64,000 nucleotides of DNA from Typhlomys cinereus (lineage: Eukaryota; Chordata; Mammalia; Rodentia; Platacanthomyidae), in NCBI GenBank assembly GCA_023101885.1, contig JALPQD010000087.1:5193951-5257950 (forward strand). The letters run 5' to 3'. The position numbers were made by a program, and so were the translations under genes. The notes below the pieces were generated by a model, which worked only from the letters and a program-made list of their open reading frames with translations, searched no databases and had not been told where the DNA came from. Shown here piece by piece: positions 33,540-44,554 of the stretch (positions are counted from its first letter, which is position 1; every line of letters starts with the position of its first letter).

Positions 33540-33860
33540 TGGTCTTGGCAGAGGGAGAGTGTGAGTCATCTTGCGGCGTGTCGCCCGGGGTGACCACAGG
33601 CTCAGCGAGGCGGCTGGCGGCTCCTGAGGGGCCCCAGAGCTGCTTTGTCGCAGTCCGCTGGGCCCTGCGGGAGTCTCGCCGCAGCCTGGCCTCCCGGCTC
33701 CAGCCTTTCACCCCCTGGGCGAGGCTCCGCTGGCGTCCATCTGGGCCTCGTTTCTGGCGATCTGGGCCGCAGCTGTCTTCTGCTGGCGGCCCTTGGAGGC
33801 ATCTCGCCCCTGGGCGGCGCTCGGGAGGGACAGGGCCCCCTCGGGTGACAGCTGCAGCCC
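33540..33860. promoter_or_regulatory. CpG-island-like segment inside an HHAT intron
   Basis: By hand count about 25 CpG dinucleotides lie in about 310 bp with GC near two thirds, which meets common CpG-island criteria (observed/expected about 0.7). Examples are CTTGCGGCGTGTCGCCCGGG and GGGCGGCGCTCGGGAGG. No promoter motif such as a TATA box and no exon were found, so an internal or antisense promoter is only a possibility; local GC drive could produce the same pattern. Confidence 0.4.
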
Positions 33861-35100
33861 CACAGAATGTCATCTGCCTGTGCAGCGGGAGGCCCAGCTG
33901 CTTTCGAGAAAACTCTTCCTTTTCTTCTTCTCGGTCATGACAAGTCGTCGCGCTCCTGGCCGAGGTTCAGTGCCTTCCGTCTGGGCCAGACGCCCTCTGG
34001 GTTTGGCAGGATCCTGGCAGGGCTGCGGCTCGAGCCCTGGCTGTGGGTTTGTTATGACTGGATGGAGTGTGGGGTAAATCACAGCCTTTTTTCTTGAATT
34101 CCTCTGTGGCTCCTCCACACCTGAGACAGACCATGTTCTTGCGCTCAGAACTAAAGATACCCTGGGCGCTCTTGGGAAGGCTGGGCCTGCGGGGCGTGGG
34201 TGGGTGCCCTGGTTTTGCTGTGGTCCTGACTAGAAACCTTGCGCGTTAGCCCAGGCTGGATGGCTGGGCTCCTCACTGTGGGCAGGTGTAGGCTGAGGAG
34301 CCCGCCTGGATTGGCTCTGGCTGGCCCCAGCAGCCCTTTGCAGAGAGCCAGGTGCAGGCGGGAACAGATCTCACGTGCTAACAGCTTGCCTGGCCCCCAG
34401 CTCCTCTCTTCATGGGTGTCTGAGGAGGGACCTTCTCTCACTGATGTCCTCTGGCCTCTGCCCCCAGGAACAGCCGCCTGGGGCACGCTTGCTTGGACTG
34501 TTTTTTTTTTTTTTTCTCTCTTTGCTTGGGGAGAGTTTATGTTGCAGATACAGGTATTTTTTCTTTTGCATTGTATGTTTCAGCTGTGCAGTATGCAGTG
34601 AGCCTGACCACATGTGGAATGTTGGCAAAACCCTCTCCTTGTTTCTTAGTGTGTCCACCGTGGCTCCTTGGCAGATGTGCAGAAAGAATTAATTCCAGTG
34701 TCTGATGCTGTTGCCATGGGGAGTCCTGACCACAGCTTCACACTTTCGTGTCCCCGCAGAGGCAAACCACTGAGGGGATCCGAGGCTCATCCGGCTGCCC
34801 TTGTGCCTGCGGATGAGCTAGCAGTGCACACATGGCGGGAGGCGGGCCGGTGTCCCAGTTGCTGCGAGTGTGGCTCTGTTACAGCTGTCCACTCTCAATG
34901 GCTGCTGCCCGGGTCCATCTACTGCAGATACAAGTGGAGCGTGTGTGGACGCGGGCAGCGGACCACAAGATGAGGCGCCGCTCATCTGTGCCGTCCGCAT
35001 CCGCAGGGAAGCCGCTTTGTAAGGACGAAGTGCCATCAGTAGAGATTTGGAAGACGGTAGGTTTTCATGTTAGCAGACCAGAGAGAGTCTGATCTGAGGG
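33861..35100. other. Intron segment without recognised features
   Basis: GC-rich then mixed sequence. A T15 run at about 34500. No gene found. Confidence 0.4.
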
Positions 35101-35438
35101 TTTGGGAAATGTTATCCATCTACCCAGCATGTCCCTCCATCTACCCAGTTACATCCATCCATGGATTCATCCAGCACTATCATCCATCCACCAACTGACT
35201 GCATATTATACATATACCTGCCACTACCCATTCATGGACCACTTCATCCACCTTCCATCTGAACACACACATATACCTATCACGGTCAGTCTGCCAGTCA
35301 TCACCCATCCATCCGTCTGTCCGTCCATCCATCCGTCTGTCTGTCCATCCACTCATCCATCTCTATCCATACATTTCTGTTCATTTGCCCACCTCCTCCC
35401 ATCTATCCATGTACCCCCATCCTTTTTTTCTTTTTGCA
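35101..35438. repeat. Degenerate CCAT/ATCC-rich simple sequence
   Basis: CATCCATCTACCCAG-like words with CCATCCATCCGTCTGTCCGT clusters (35305-35370). Variable tetranucleotide array, partly decayed. Confidence 0.8.
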
Positions 35439-35668
35439 CACACGCACTTGTGTATGTGTCTGTGTGAATTAGACGTTGGGAGTCACCCTGGATTGCACTG
35501 TTTCTTCTTTGTTTTACTCTGGAGTTTTCCAGACTCCATATTCCATGGTCAGAAGTGTACAGCGCCACCATTTCTGCCTGGGATTTTTATGTGGGATCTG
35601 GGATCTGTACTCAGGACCTTCTGCTTGTGAGGCAGAGGCTTAACCCGAGTCATCTCTCCAGCCCCTAA
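35439..35668 (-). mobile_element. tRNA/ID-type SINE, minus orientation
   Basis: TTGGGAGTCACCCTGGATTG, GATCTGTACTCAGGACCTTC and CGAGTCATCTCTCCAGCCCC. Same family as 28837 and 32163. Confidence 0.85.
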
Positions 35669-35957
35669 CCCCTTCCTTCTGTCTGCTGCACATCCATTCC
35701 CACCTATGCACCTACAAGTATACCCACCTGTTTACCCCCCCATTTACTCAACTACACCCACCCACTCCTACCCATTGATCCTTTTCTTCCTTCAACATTC
35801 ATTCATCTACCTGGCATTATTTATGTGCCAGACTAGACTCTGGGTTTACATTTACAAACAAGAGAGATGTTTAGCTTGCCAAGGGAGACTCCAGATAGAG
35901 AATCAGGTGGGCTCCATTCTGATAAATGGGTAGGTGAGAGGGAGGGATGGGAAGTTG
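35669..35957. other. Intron segment with CCAC/CATCC-rich remnants
   Basis: Continues the degenerate CCACCCA-type simple sequence to about 35800, then apparently unique DNA. Confidence 0.4.
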
Positions 35958-36392
35958 GGGACCAGGTGCCCACCTGCCCAGTGCGCTGCATGGACAGAGA
36001 GGCCTGGGGACCGGGTGCCACCTGCCCAGTGCGCTGCATGCACAGAGAGGCCTGGGGACTGGGTGCCGCCTGCTCAGTGTGCTGCATGCACAGAGAGGCT
36101 TGGGGACTGGGTGCCACCTGCCCAGTGCGCTCCATGCATAGAGAGGCTTGGGAACCGGGTGCCCACTTGCTGAGTGCGCTGCATGCACAGAGAGGCTTGG
36201 GGACTGGGTGCCACCTGCCCAGTGCGCTGCATGGACAGAGAGGCTTGGGGACTGGGTGCCCACCTGCCCAGTGTGCACCATGCACAGAGAGGCTTGGGAA
36301 CCGGGTGCCACCTGCCCAGTGCGCTGCATGCACAGAGAGGCTTGGGGACTGGGTGCCGCCTGCTCAGTGTGCACTATGCACAGAAGGGCCAT
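35958..36392. repeat. Minisatellite, about 48-bp unit, 9 copies
   Basis: Unit CCCAGTGCGCTGCATGCACA, GAGAGGCTTGGGGACTGGGT, GCCACCTG (48 bp, with 49/50-bp variants such as GCCCACCTG). The length, near a multiple of three, makes open frames on both strands (AQCAACTERLGDWV and reverse); no gene is supported. Confidence 0.95.
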
Positions 36393-36549
36393 GGTGCTCC
36401 TAGTGTAGTTTCAGTCTGTGGCTTCCTACTGTGTCTCAGATTTCTGAAGCTTTTCTTTCTCATCTTGTTTTCTTCTCATTTTCTATTGAAAACAAGAGCC
36501 TGGAACCCACTGGAATCCCATTGGAATCTAGTGGATTAAATGGGGTCAC

Positions 36550-38735
36550 TGTTCAGAGTTTCACATGTGAATTGTCCCTCATGGGCTTATGGGTTCAAAT
36601 CTTTAGTTGTTTGGGAGGGTCATGGACCTTTAGAAGGTGGAGCCTTGCTGGAGGAAGGCAGTCACGGGGTGGGCCTTGAGGTTGATGAGCTCACCCTACT
36701 TCCAGGAGAGGTCTCCTCTTGCAGCGGACAGTTTTGAAGCTCTCAACCTTATTGATGGGCGTGACTTAGGCTGTCTCTAGCTTCTGCCAGCCAACCCTGC
36801 CTTTCCCTCCATGAAGGACTGTATGTCCCCTCTGAAACTATAAGCTGAATAAATCTCCCTTTTCTCCCTTTAATTGTTTGGGCCTCAGTGGTGTCTCACA
36901 GCACCACAAAGTGTAACTGATACAGAAATTGGTACTAGAAGTGGGATGTTTCTGTGAGACTATGAACCCAGTACCAGAAAGTTTTTATGAAGCTGAAAGA
37001 AGTTGGTGCTGAGGCGTGAAGGTGTGTGATCATTGCTGAGATGTGGCTAGTGTGCCTTGGGAAAGATTTGTTGGGAGAAATATGGAGGACTTTGGGACTT
37101 TTTTGGGAAAACCTTTGTGTCTTGGAGACAGGGCTGAATGGGCCATTCTAGTACGAGCTTGGATAAGACTTATGCTGTTAGAGGTGTGGACCATGAAAGC
37201 CCAGCTTGTGATGGTCCAGAGAGGAAGTGAGTTTGGAACTGTACAAGAGGCAAATGGATGGATCGTAGAGAGTTTAGTTAAGTTTTGCCCTTGTACTGAA
37301 AGCTTACTTGAAATCAAATTCCACTGTTTGGTGGAGGAAGTTTTAAGTTAATGGCATTTTGACAATGTGGCATGGCTACTTTTTCATGCTCTTGTTAGAG
37401 TTATCATGAAGAAGAGCAAGAAAACAGGTAAAAAGAATAGCTGTGAAGTTTGAAGGAAATTGTGAAGGCAAGTCTACAGAGAATGTAGACAGCAAAATAA
37501 TGGCTATTGTTTGAGAGATTAGCACCATAAGCAAATCAAAGCCTGCTCTCAATTTGGATAACAGAAGAGGCTGTGCCCTGAGGGCAAGATCCTCTGGGAA
37601 GGCTCCCATCCATAGAAATGCAGATCCTTTAGTAGGAATAAGCTAAAAGGTGGAGTTCCAAAGGAAAAGTCTTGTTTCTCCTTTGAAGCAACTGTCCAGG
37701 AGAGGTTCTTCCTCCTCATCAAAGGGAAGCTGACAAGATGTGATTGAAGAGGGCCAGTCTCCACCTGGAAGTTATAGCAGAACTTGACAAAGTTGTCCAC
37801 ATGGTTTTGGTTTTAGAGGCAGCAGAGGGAAGAGTTAGTGGATTGCTATGAGATGGCAGCCAGGTAGTGTGTGGCAGGAAGTCCGCAGAGATGCCCAGAA
37901 AGGGCATCTTGTACCATGTAGTTAAAGCCTGGTTTACCATTGAGAAGTGCAGACATCAGAGATGCCAGAGCCGTGTGGGACATCGTCGAGGAGAGCTGTG
38001 TACCCTGGAAGGAGCCAGCCCAAGAGAGTGATATGTGTTATGGGCAGTTGTGCTGGAAGGGTGGAGCCGAGGCCTTTGTAACTGACATGGTTTCAAAAGG
38101 AGGCTTACCTGTTGGACATGCAGCTGTTGGATTTGGAGTTTGTTTGTCCTGATGGTTTTTGGTCTTGTTACAGACCGATATTTCCTAGATATGCCCTCAA
38201 GTCTCCCTTTTGGAACTGTTGGAAGTATTTAACTTGTCTTTTGATTTTATAGGAAGCTTTGGACTTTGGACTTTTGGACTGTGCTGGGACTACTGACGCA
38301 GTCTGTGGGGACTGAGTGTGGTTTACATAATGAGATGACAACGAGCTTTGGGGGGCCAGGGGTGAAATGTCATGGTTTCAAATGTGAGCTGTCCCCTGCA
38401 GGCTCATAAGTTTGATTCTTTAGCTGTTTGGGAGGGTCATCCACCTTTAGGAGGTGGAGTCTTGCTGGAGCAAAGCAGTCACAGGGGGTGGGTCTTAAGG
38501 TTAATTAGTCCCACCCTACTTTTCTGGGAGAGATCTGCTCTTGCAGCTGATAGTGTTGAAGCTTTCAACCTCCTTGATGGATGAGACTTAAGTCACCTCT
38601 AGCTTCTGCCTGTCAACCATGCCTTTTCCTCCATGAAGGACTCTGGAACTATAAGCTGAATAAATCTCCCTTTTCTCTCCTTAAGTCGTTTCAGTTCAGC
38701 AGTGTCTCACAGCAGCACAAAAAGTAACTGATGTA
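36550..38735 (+). mobile_element. Complete ERVL-MaLR-type LTR retrotransposon (copy B)
   Basis: 5' LTR 36550-36924 (TGTTCAGAGTTTCACATGTG ... ACTGATACA) and 3' LTR 38368-38735 (TGTCATGGTTTCAAATGTGA ... AACTGATGTA). Target duplication GTCAC at 36545-36549 versus ATCAC at 38736-38740, one mismatch. The internal region begins GAAATTGGTACTAGAAGTGG, and a GGGGGGCCAGGGGTGAAA purine-rich tract precedes the 3' LTR. It is clearly homologous to copy A, including the 'AAATCAAAGCCTGCTCTCAA' stretch, but the internal frame is broken. AATAAA signals are at about 36848 and 38659. Confidence 0.9.
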
Positions 38736-38740
38736 ATCAC

Positions 38741-39106
38741 TCTGCTCCTGTCTGGCTCTCTAGCCCACCCACACCCCCAGCTTCTCATTGCCCCATCTCA
38801 GGTCTGAGCATTGGCTGCAAACTGAAAGTTACTGTGCAATGTCAGTTTAAGAGAAAACGGACTTGAAAGATCTGGCTGTGTACAAAGAGACACTTTTCTC
38901 CATGTAAATCACTGTGTTGTGTCATTTGAAGTCTTTGCTTTTGCTCTTGGAGCGGGGCAGTTGTCATATTGCAACAGCAATTCATCTTTAATAGACAATA
39001 TCATGCATTTCATCATGCTATTATGTCTCTGTGCATTACAAAATTAAGATAAAATCAGAACCATGGGCTGGGGAGGTGGCTCCAGGATTGACACTAAGAG
39101 GCGGTG
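38741..39106. other. Intron segment without recognised features
   Basis: AT-richer apparently unique sequence. Confidence 0.4.
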
Positions 39107-39512
39107 TTGCAGTCTGCCTGCATAGTTGCTGATAAATGACCATCACACAGCTTAAGGGAACAAGGAGTTTACTTTCTTACGACAGTCTCATTACAATTCT
39201 CAGAGCACACACCAACACCAGGGCTGAGGGAACTGGCCACACCATCACCACATAATGGCTGAGAGATAGAAAATCCTTACTTGCCAGACCAGCATGTCTG
39301 GCCAAGTGAACAGAAGGATGCCAACTCTCTCAACCAGCTCTCTGTTATTTATCCAGGGCTTAGTCCCACCCACCATGGGCTGGGTCTTCCTCAGCAGCTA
39401 GACAATCTCCTTCAGGTTTGCTCTGGGCTTAACTCAACCATCAACTCTCTACAACTGTGCCCAGAGCTCAAACCCTCAACAGTCAAGTTGACACCTGTGC
39501 TTAACTATGACA
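39107..39512 (-). repeat. URR1/hAT-like interspersed repeat, copy 5
   Basis: Nearly full-length minus copy: GCTGATAAATGACCATCACA, AAGGAGTTTACTTTCTTACG, CAGACCAGCATGTCTGGCCA (about 39285), CACCATGGGCTGGGTCTTCC and AGTCAAGTTGACACCTGTGC. Best match in the window is 16548-16945. Confidence 0.72.
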
Positions 39513-39564
39513 GGCGGACAGACCCCTGAGCTGTACCCTTGACTCTTTATTATAGTTTTTATCA

Positions 39565-39868
39565 AAACCATTATGTGTGTGTGAGAGAGAGAATGTGAGT
39601 GTGTATATGTATGTGTGAGTGTGTGTGTGAATGTGATTTTGTGTGTGTGTATGCGTATGTGTCTGTGTGTATATGTGTGTGCATGTGTGTGTGAATGTGG
39701 TGTTTGTGTGTGTGTCAGTGTATGTGAGTGTGTGTGTGCATGTGTGAATGTCTGTAATTTTGTGTGTGAGTGTGTGAGTGTATGTATGTGTGTGAGTGGG
39801 TGAGTGTGTGTGTGAGTGTGTGTGTGAGTGTGTGAGTGTATGTGTGTGTGAGTGTATGTGGGTAGGTG
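39565..39868. repeat. TG-rich degenerate simple sequence
   Basis: Irregular GTGTGTGAGTGTATGTGTGT words over about 300 bp, the expanded part of the adjoining SINE. Confidence 0.9.
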
Positions 39869-40125
39869 TGATTTGTTGGGTGGAGGGAGCCAGGTGTGTG
39901 GGGTCAGAGCATCACCTTGCTGCTGGTCCCCTCACCTCCCATCTTACTTGAGACAAGGTCTGGTTTGCCACTGCGGACACCAGGCTAGCTGGCCTGGGAG
40001 CTCCGTGGGATCCTATGTCCACCTTGCATCTTTTTGGAAGAGTTGCAAACACCTGCCGCTGTGCGTGGTCCTGTTCTCACACTCTGCGGTCAGCACTTGA
40101 CCCACGGAGCATCTCCCCGGCCTAC
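39869..40125 (-). mobile_element. B4-like SINE
   Basis: ACTTGAGACAAGGTCTGGTT, CAGGCTAGCTGGCCTGGGAG and TTGACCCACGGAGCATCTCC follow the B1-like and tRNA-like halves of a B4 SINE in reverse. Confidence 0.68.
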
Positions 40126-41174
40126 TTGCAGGTTTTAGGTCAGGATTTACTGGCTGGATGTGAGGAGACATGTCAGTCAACGGATTCAGCCATTCAGTGG
40201 ACTGTCAGGAACTTAGTAATTAATCAGAGCAGCATAAAAACTGTCAAGAGCTTGATTAACTGACTCTCTTACGTGGGAGTGCTCTGTCAGCTGGACGAAT
40301 CTTTTGCCATCACAGGAAGCTGCAACTGGAATTTCTGTGTCGTGAGTTTGATGGTAAAGAATGTGCTAGAGGGACCATGTTGTCACCTGCAAAGTTACCA
40401 GAAATAAACCGAGGAAATAATCTCAGAATGATTTAGGTTAATTTGTTGAAGGTGGTGGAAACAACTTTTAGCTTAAGGACCCCAGGACAAAAGCCTCTCC
40501 CCACCCTCCCTACTTTCCTAGCCACGCCCCACCGACTCCTTAGCAACCAGAGGCCACACCTGGCTGCCCGCTGTGGACAGCTAGTTCTCTTCCTCTCTGT
40601 GGATCCTCTCAGACAGGGAGCTGTTTCTTCAGCTTCAGTGCTCAGCCACGGTTCCTTTGGCCACCATAACACTTGTATTGAAGTCTCTTGTGCCAGTTTC
40701 TCGCTTAGTGGTCACCCATACATTGTCAGGATCGTTCTTGATCCCTTCTTCCCTTGTAAACTAACATTTATGATTTCGTCTGGAGCTGTGTGCACAGTCA
40801 TCGGAATCCAAATGTGCAGGTTGACAGCCCAAGATGAGTTTTAAGGCCTAAACTGTGAGCCTCTGTGGTATGTGGGCCGTCTAGTTTCCTGCATGCCCCC
40901 TAGACACCTCAGCCTCTAAAGGACCAGACAGGTGTCTTCAGTGTGTGGTGATTTGGTTTTGGCAGCTCGCTGTTTCCCATGGGAGTGCGGCTTTTGTGGG
41001 GTGCAGTAGGCTGGGCGGCTGTGGCTGAAGGAAGGAAAGCATTGCTTGTTTGTGGGCGTGTCTGGTCCTGGGTGCGAGGAAGGATGTGAGAACCAGGCAG
41101 GGGAGCCACGCTGCGGAGAATTGCCCCGGCGTGGACCTCACACCGTGTCCTGCCTCCGGGCTTTCCTTCTGCAG
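40126..41174. other. Intron segment before HHAT coding exon 4
   Basis: Apparently single-copy intron DNA; no second exon, RNA gene or repeat recognised. Confidence 0.4.
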
Positions 41175-41369
41175 CACAGGCCTTGGATCCTCGCGGTCTA
41201 CGGAGCGTGGGCCTGCTGGTGCGTGCTGGGGATGCCGGGGGTCACCATGGTCCTGGTGCACACGGTCATCGCCTTCTGCGTGGCCCAGTTCCGGTCGCTG
41301 CCGCTGTCCTGGCTCTGCTCCCTCCTCCTGCTGTCCACCCTGAGGCTGCCCGGCCTGGAGGAAGTTAAG
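41175..41369 (+). CDS. HHAT: HHAT coding exon 4 (residues 92-156)
   Basis: A 195-bp exon (65 codons, phase 0 both sides) between acceptor TTCTGCAG and donor AAG/GTAGGTGG. The peptide starts HRPWILAVYGAWACWCVLG, continues with VTMVLVHTVIAFCVAQFRS and ends STLRLPGLEEVK. It carries three hydrophobic stretches (about residues 95-117, 118-130 and 135-148) corresponding to the membrane core of the MBOAT fold at the ER. The length equals my recollection of the human exon. Third codon positions are almost all G or C (61 of 65), far above what is usual for this gene in mammals. Intact, no stop. Confidence 0.97.
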
Positions 41370-41965
41370 GTAGGTGGTTTCCTTGCCTCGCTCGCCCCAG
41401 CGGGCGCAGGATGCCCTGATTTCTCCCTGACCCCAGGGCCCCGTCCCCCATTCAAATGTCTAGAGCCTGCCACGCGGGGATGGGAACTCCGCGGTGAGGG
41501 AGCAGAGCCGGAATGCACGCTTCCTACCCTTCGTAGAGTGTTTTAGCGCAGCGCTGTGAAAGTAAGGGCATTTGTAGCAATACAACTGTTTCCCAGCATC
41601 CTCTGCCCAGCTCTGGCCGATGCTGCTGTTGGTAACCTGGTAACCCACCTCGCTGGTGCACTGGGAGGCCTGGGCAGGACCCCCTGGGCTGTCCGTGTGG
41701 GTCCCTGCCCGGTCCATGACTGAACGCACTTCACGTCTTCACAGAGTCATATCCGTCACTCCAGAGGCCACGAGGTCCATCATGGCAGAAGGGCGTGTCC
41801 TTGTGGGAGGACCCTTAGTGGCAGGGGCCCAGGTCCCTGGGGAGAAATGCCCAGCATGAAGGGCGGCATCCAGGACTTCCGGCCGCCTTGGGGCCTGTGG
41901 TACTGGGTCCGACCATCAGAGCGCTGACGTCTCAGTGCCAGTTGACTGTGGAAACAGCCAGCCTG
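41370..41965 (+). other. HHAT intron (41370-43096), first part
   Basis: Short 1,727-bp intron. The first 600 bp are GC-rich without a recognised element. Confidence 0.5.
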
Positions 41966-42096
41966 GGATCCAGGGTGGGCGGGGCTGGGCGTCCAGGGTG
42001 GGCGGGGCTGGATATCTGGGATGGGTGGGGCTAGACTTGCAGGTGGGCAGGGCTGGGGGGCCAGGGTGGGAGGGGCTTAGCATCCAGGGTGGGACC
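41966..42096. repeat. G-rich minisatellite, about 21-23-bp unit, about 6 copies
   Basis: Units CCAGGGTGGGCGGGGCTGGG plus a short tail. GGGTGGGCGGGGCTGGG at 41973-41989 fits a G-quadruplex with loops of 1, 1 and 2 bases, on the coding strand. Confidence 0.92.
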
Positions 42097-42239
42097 CACC
42101 ATTCTCCACCTCCACCTTCTTTTGGAGCCTGGTGCTGCTGTGGACTGGGCAGATCTGTTTCCCTCCCCTACTCATGTTCTCCTGTCTCTCTGAAGCAACC
42201 TCCCCTTCATTCTTGTCGATCTACTTCAGATAACAGTCA
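42097..42239 (+). other. Intron segment
   Basis: No feature recognised. Confidence 0.4.
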
Positions 42240-42728
42240 CGTGAGCTTGCATGCATGTCTGTGTATATGTGTGTAAGAAATATGTGTGTATTCCAACTCG
42301 TGTGTACATGTATATGATGTGTGTGGTGTGTAAGTTATATGTGTGTGTATAGTGTGTATGTGCATATGTGTGAGTGATGTGTGTGTGCACAAGGTGTATA
42401 TATATGTGCGTATATGTGTGAGTGATGTATGCACACAGTATGTGTTTGCATAATGTGTGCAAGTGCATATGTGTATGTGTGTGTTTATATGTATGGTACA
42501 GTGTGTGCATGTATATATGTTGTGTGCCTGGGCATATGTGTATGAATGTATGTGCACAGTATGTATGTGTATAATGTGTGTATGCATGTGTATGTGTAAG
42601 TGTACAGAGTGCATATGCATGTTGTTGCGTGCATGGGCACATATGTATGAGTGGTGTGTGTGTGCACAGTATGTGTGCGTATATGCACTTGTATAATGTG
42701 TGGTGATGTGTTTATGTGTACACGCATG

Positions 42729-42770
<42 letters not shown>
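42240..42770. repeat. TG/CATA-rich array ending in (CA)n
   Basis: Irregular GTGTGTATATGTGCATATGT-type repeats, then (CA)19 at 42732-42768. Frames are open on both strands only because of the simple sequence. Confidence 0.94.
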
Positions 42771-43096
42771 AGGTTGGTGGAGGAGCTCGCACACGTAGCC
42801 CCTCCCCTTGTCATCCCCTGGAAGCGTCTCCTAACTGCACATCTCTTCTCCATTGCTCAATGACGGTTGCTTAGTGAAAATTAGGGGCTGGGGCCTGGAC
42901 CAGGGTCACAGACACGCTGGGCACAGGCTCGGCCACGGAGCTGTACCCAGACCCTCAGTGCCTGCCTTGTTTGCGGGCAGGGCTGGTCGACACTCTGGGC
43001 ACAGTCTCTTCTCCCTTCCCTTGTGGGGACGCGCGCCCTGGGCATCGCGTGGTGACGTCCTGGCCACTCACTCCGCTTCCTCCTGTTGCTCCGCAG
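42771..43096 (+). other. Intron end before HHAT coding exon 5
   Basis: GC-rich; ends in the acceptor TGTTGCTCCGCAG. Confidence 0.5.
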
Positions 43097-43306
43097 AGGA
43101 CGTGGTACAAGTCAGACGGCGAGTACTACCTGCTGCACTTCACGCTCACGGTCCGCTGCCTGTACTACACCAGCTTCTGCCTGGAGCTGTGCCAGCGGCC
43201 GCCCGCCCAGCAGGTCCCCTCCTTCTCCTGGATGCTGGCCTACGTCTTCTACTACCCCGTCTTCCACAACGGGCCCATCCTCACCTTTCCGGAGTTCTTC
43301 CAACAG
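43097..43306 (+). CDS. HHAT: HHAT coding exon 5 (residues 157-226)
   Basis: A 210-bp exon (70 codons, phase 0 both sides) between acceptor GCTCCGCAG and donor CAG/GTAGAG. The peptide begins RTWYKSDGEYYLLHFTLTV and RCLYYTSFCLELC, followed by a Pro/Gln-rich loop RPPAQQVPSF and the MBOAT-type motif MLAYVFYYPVFHNGP ILTFPEF. The Cys in LELC corresponds to human Cys188. The loop is about two residues shorter than in human HHAT, as I recall it. 67 of 70 codons end in G or C, an extreme value. Intact. A minisatellite begins about 60 bp after the donor. Confidence 0.97.
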
Positions 43307-43364
43307 GTAGAGTCTGCTGCGGACTGGATTGGTGTCACGCAGGGCCACTGCTCGTTACGCTGTG

Positions 43365-43795
43365 GGTTGTGGTCCCACATGGGGGGGGTCTTGATACCAC
43401 TGGGGAGTCACGCAACTGAGAGTGGAGGTCGTGATTCCATGGGGGAGTCACATCACTGAGTATGGGAGTGGTGGTCATATAGGAAGGGTCACATTATTGA
43501 GTGTGTGGGTCATGATACCATGTGGGGGAGAGCGGTGCATAACTGAGAATGGGAGTCATGGTCCCACATGGGGGGTCACACAGCTGAGAGTGGAGGTCGT
43601 GATCCTGTGGGGGTCACACAGCTGAGAGTGGAGGTCGTGGTCCCATGTGGGGAGGGCTGTGTAACAGGGGGGTGTGCTCTCACATGGGCATCACACAACT
43701 GAGAGTGAAAGTCATTATTCCATGGGGAGTCACATAACTGAGAGCGGGGGTCGTGGTCCTATGGGGGAGTCACACAACTGAGTATGGGGGTCACA
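43365..43795. repeat. Minisatellite, about 38-45-bp unit, about 10 copies
   Basis: Units AGTCACACAACTGAGAGTGG, AGGTCGTGGTCCCATGTGGG with variable G-run lengths and deletions. It lies just downstream of the HHAT exon donor at 43307. Confidence 0.9.
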
Positions 43796-43919
43796 GAAGG
43801 TTAAGCAGTAGCGAAAGGCTTCTGGTGTGCAGCCACCAAAAATCAATCAAAACCAAATGTGTGCCGAAACAATTGTTTCCTGAAGTGCTGCATCCTATGG
43901 CTTCTCTGCAGCCTTGTTC
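43796..43919. other. Short intron segment
   Basis: Nothing recognised. Confidence 0.4.
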
Positions 43920-44325
43920 TGAGCACGGACATGCACACTTGGGTTCTGAGAACGTGATATGCACACTTGGGTTCTGAGCACGTGATATGCACACTTGGTT
44001 CCGAGCACGTGACATACACAGTTGGTTCCGAGCACATGTGACATGCACACTTGGGTCTGAGCACACGGCATGCACACTTGGGTTCCAAGCACACAGCATG
44101 TACACTTGGGTTCTGAGCACGTGATATGCACACTTGGGTTCCGAGCACGTGACATGCACACTTGGGTTCCTAGCACATGACATGCACACTTGGGTCTGAG
44201 CACACGGCATGCACACTTGGGTTCCAAGCACACAGCATGTACACTTGGGTTCCGAGCACGTGACATGCACACTTGGGTTCTGAGCACACGACATGCACAC
44301 TTGGGTTCTGAGCACACGGCATGAG
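43920..44325. repeat. Minisatellite, 28-bp unit, about 14 copies, several with a CACGTG site
   Basis: Unit GAGCACGTGACATGCACACT then TGGGTTCC. Five units hold CACGTG (43979, 44006, 44118, 44146, 44257); others have CACATG or CACACG. A block from about 44041 recurs at about 44180, 139 bp later, showing a five-unit duplication. Minus-strand frames (CSEPKCACRVL) are open only because the units lack stops. Confidence 0.95.
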
Positions 44326-44554
44326 CTTGCTGTCACGCCATGCAACCCAATGTTCATTTCCTGAGACGCCTCCTTGCAGACTAGAGACTCCCGTGGGTTG
44401 GGAGCTGCAGTGCTTTGCCGTACATGGGCCTGCTGTTTTGGAAACATTATAGCTCAATTGTGGAAACCACTCCTCCCCAGTAAGTATTCAGTCACTCCAT
44501 CTTGGGATTGTCCTGTGTTAGAATGTTTGGTTTTAAAAGTTCGATGGCTTGTTT
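44326..44554. other. Short intron segment
   Basis: Apparently unique; no feature. Confidence 0.4.

Noticed and set aside
33472..33940. Open frames in both directions in the CpG-dense segment
   Set aside because: High GC removes stops; peptides show no recognisable domain and no conserved splice or start context.
41046..41546. 166-codon frame as an independent gene
   Set aside because: Its central part is HHAT exon 4 in frame; both flanks are intron beyond good AG and GT borders.
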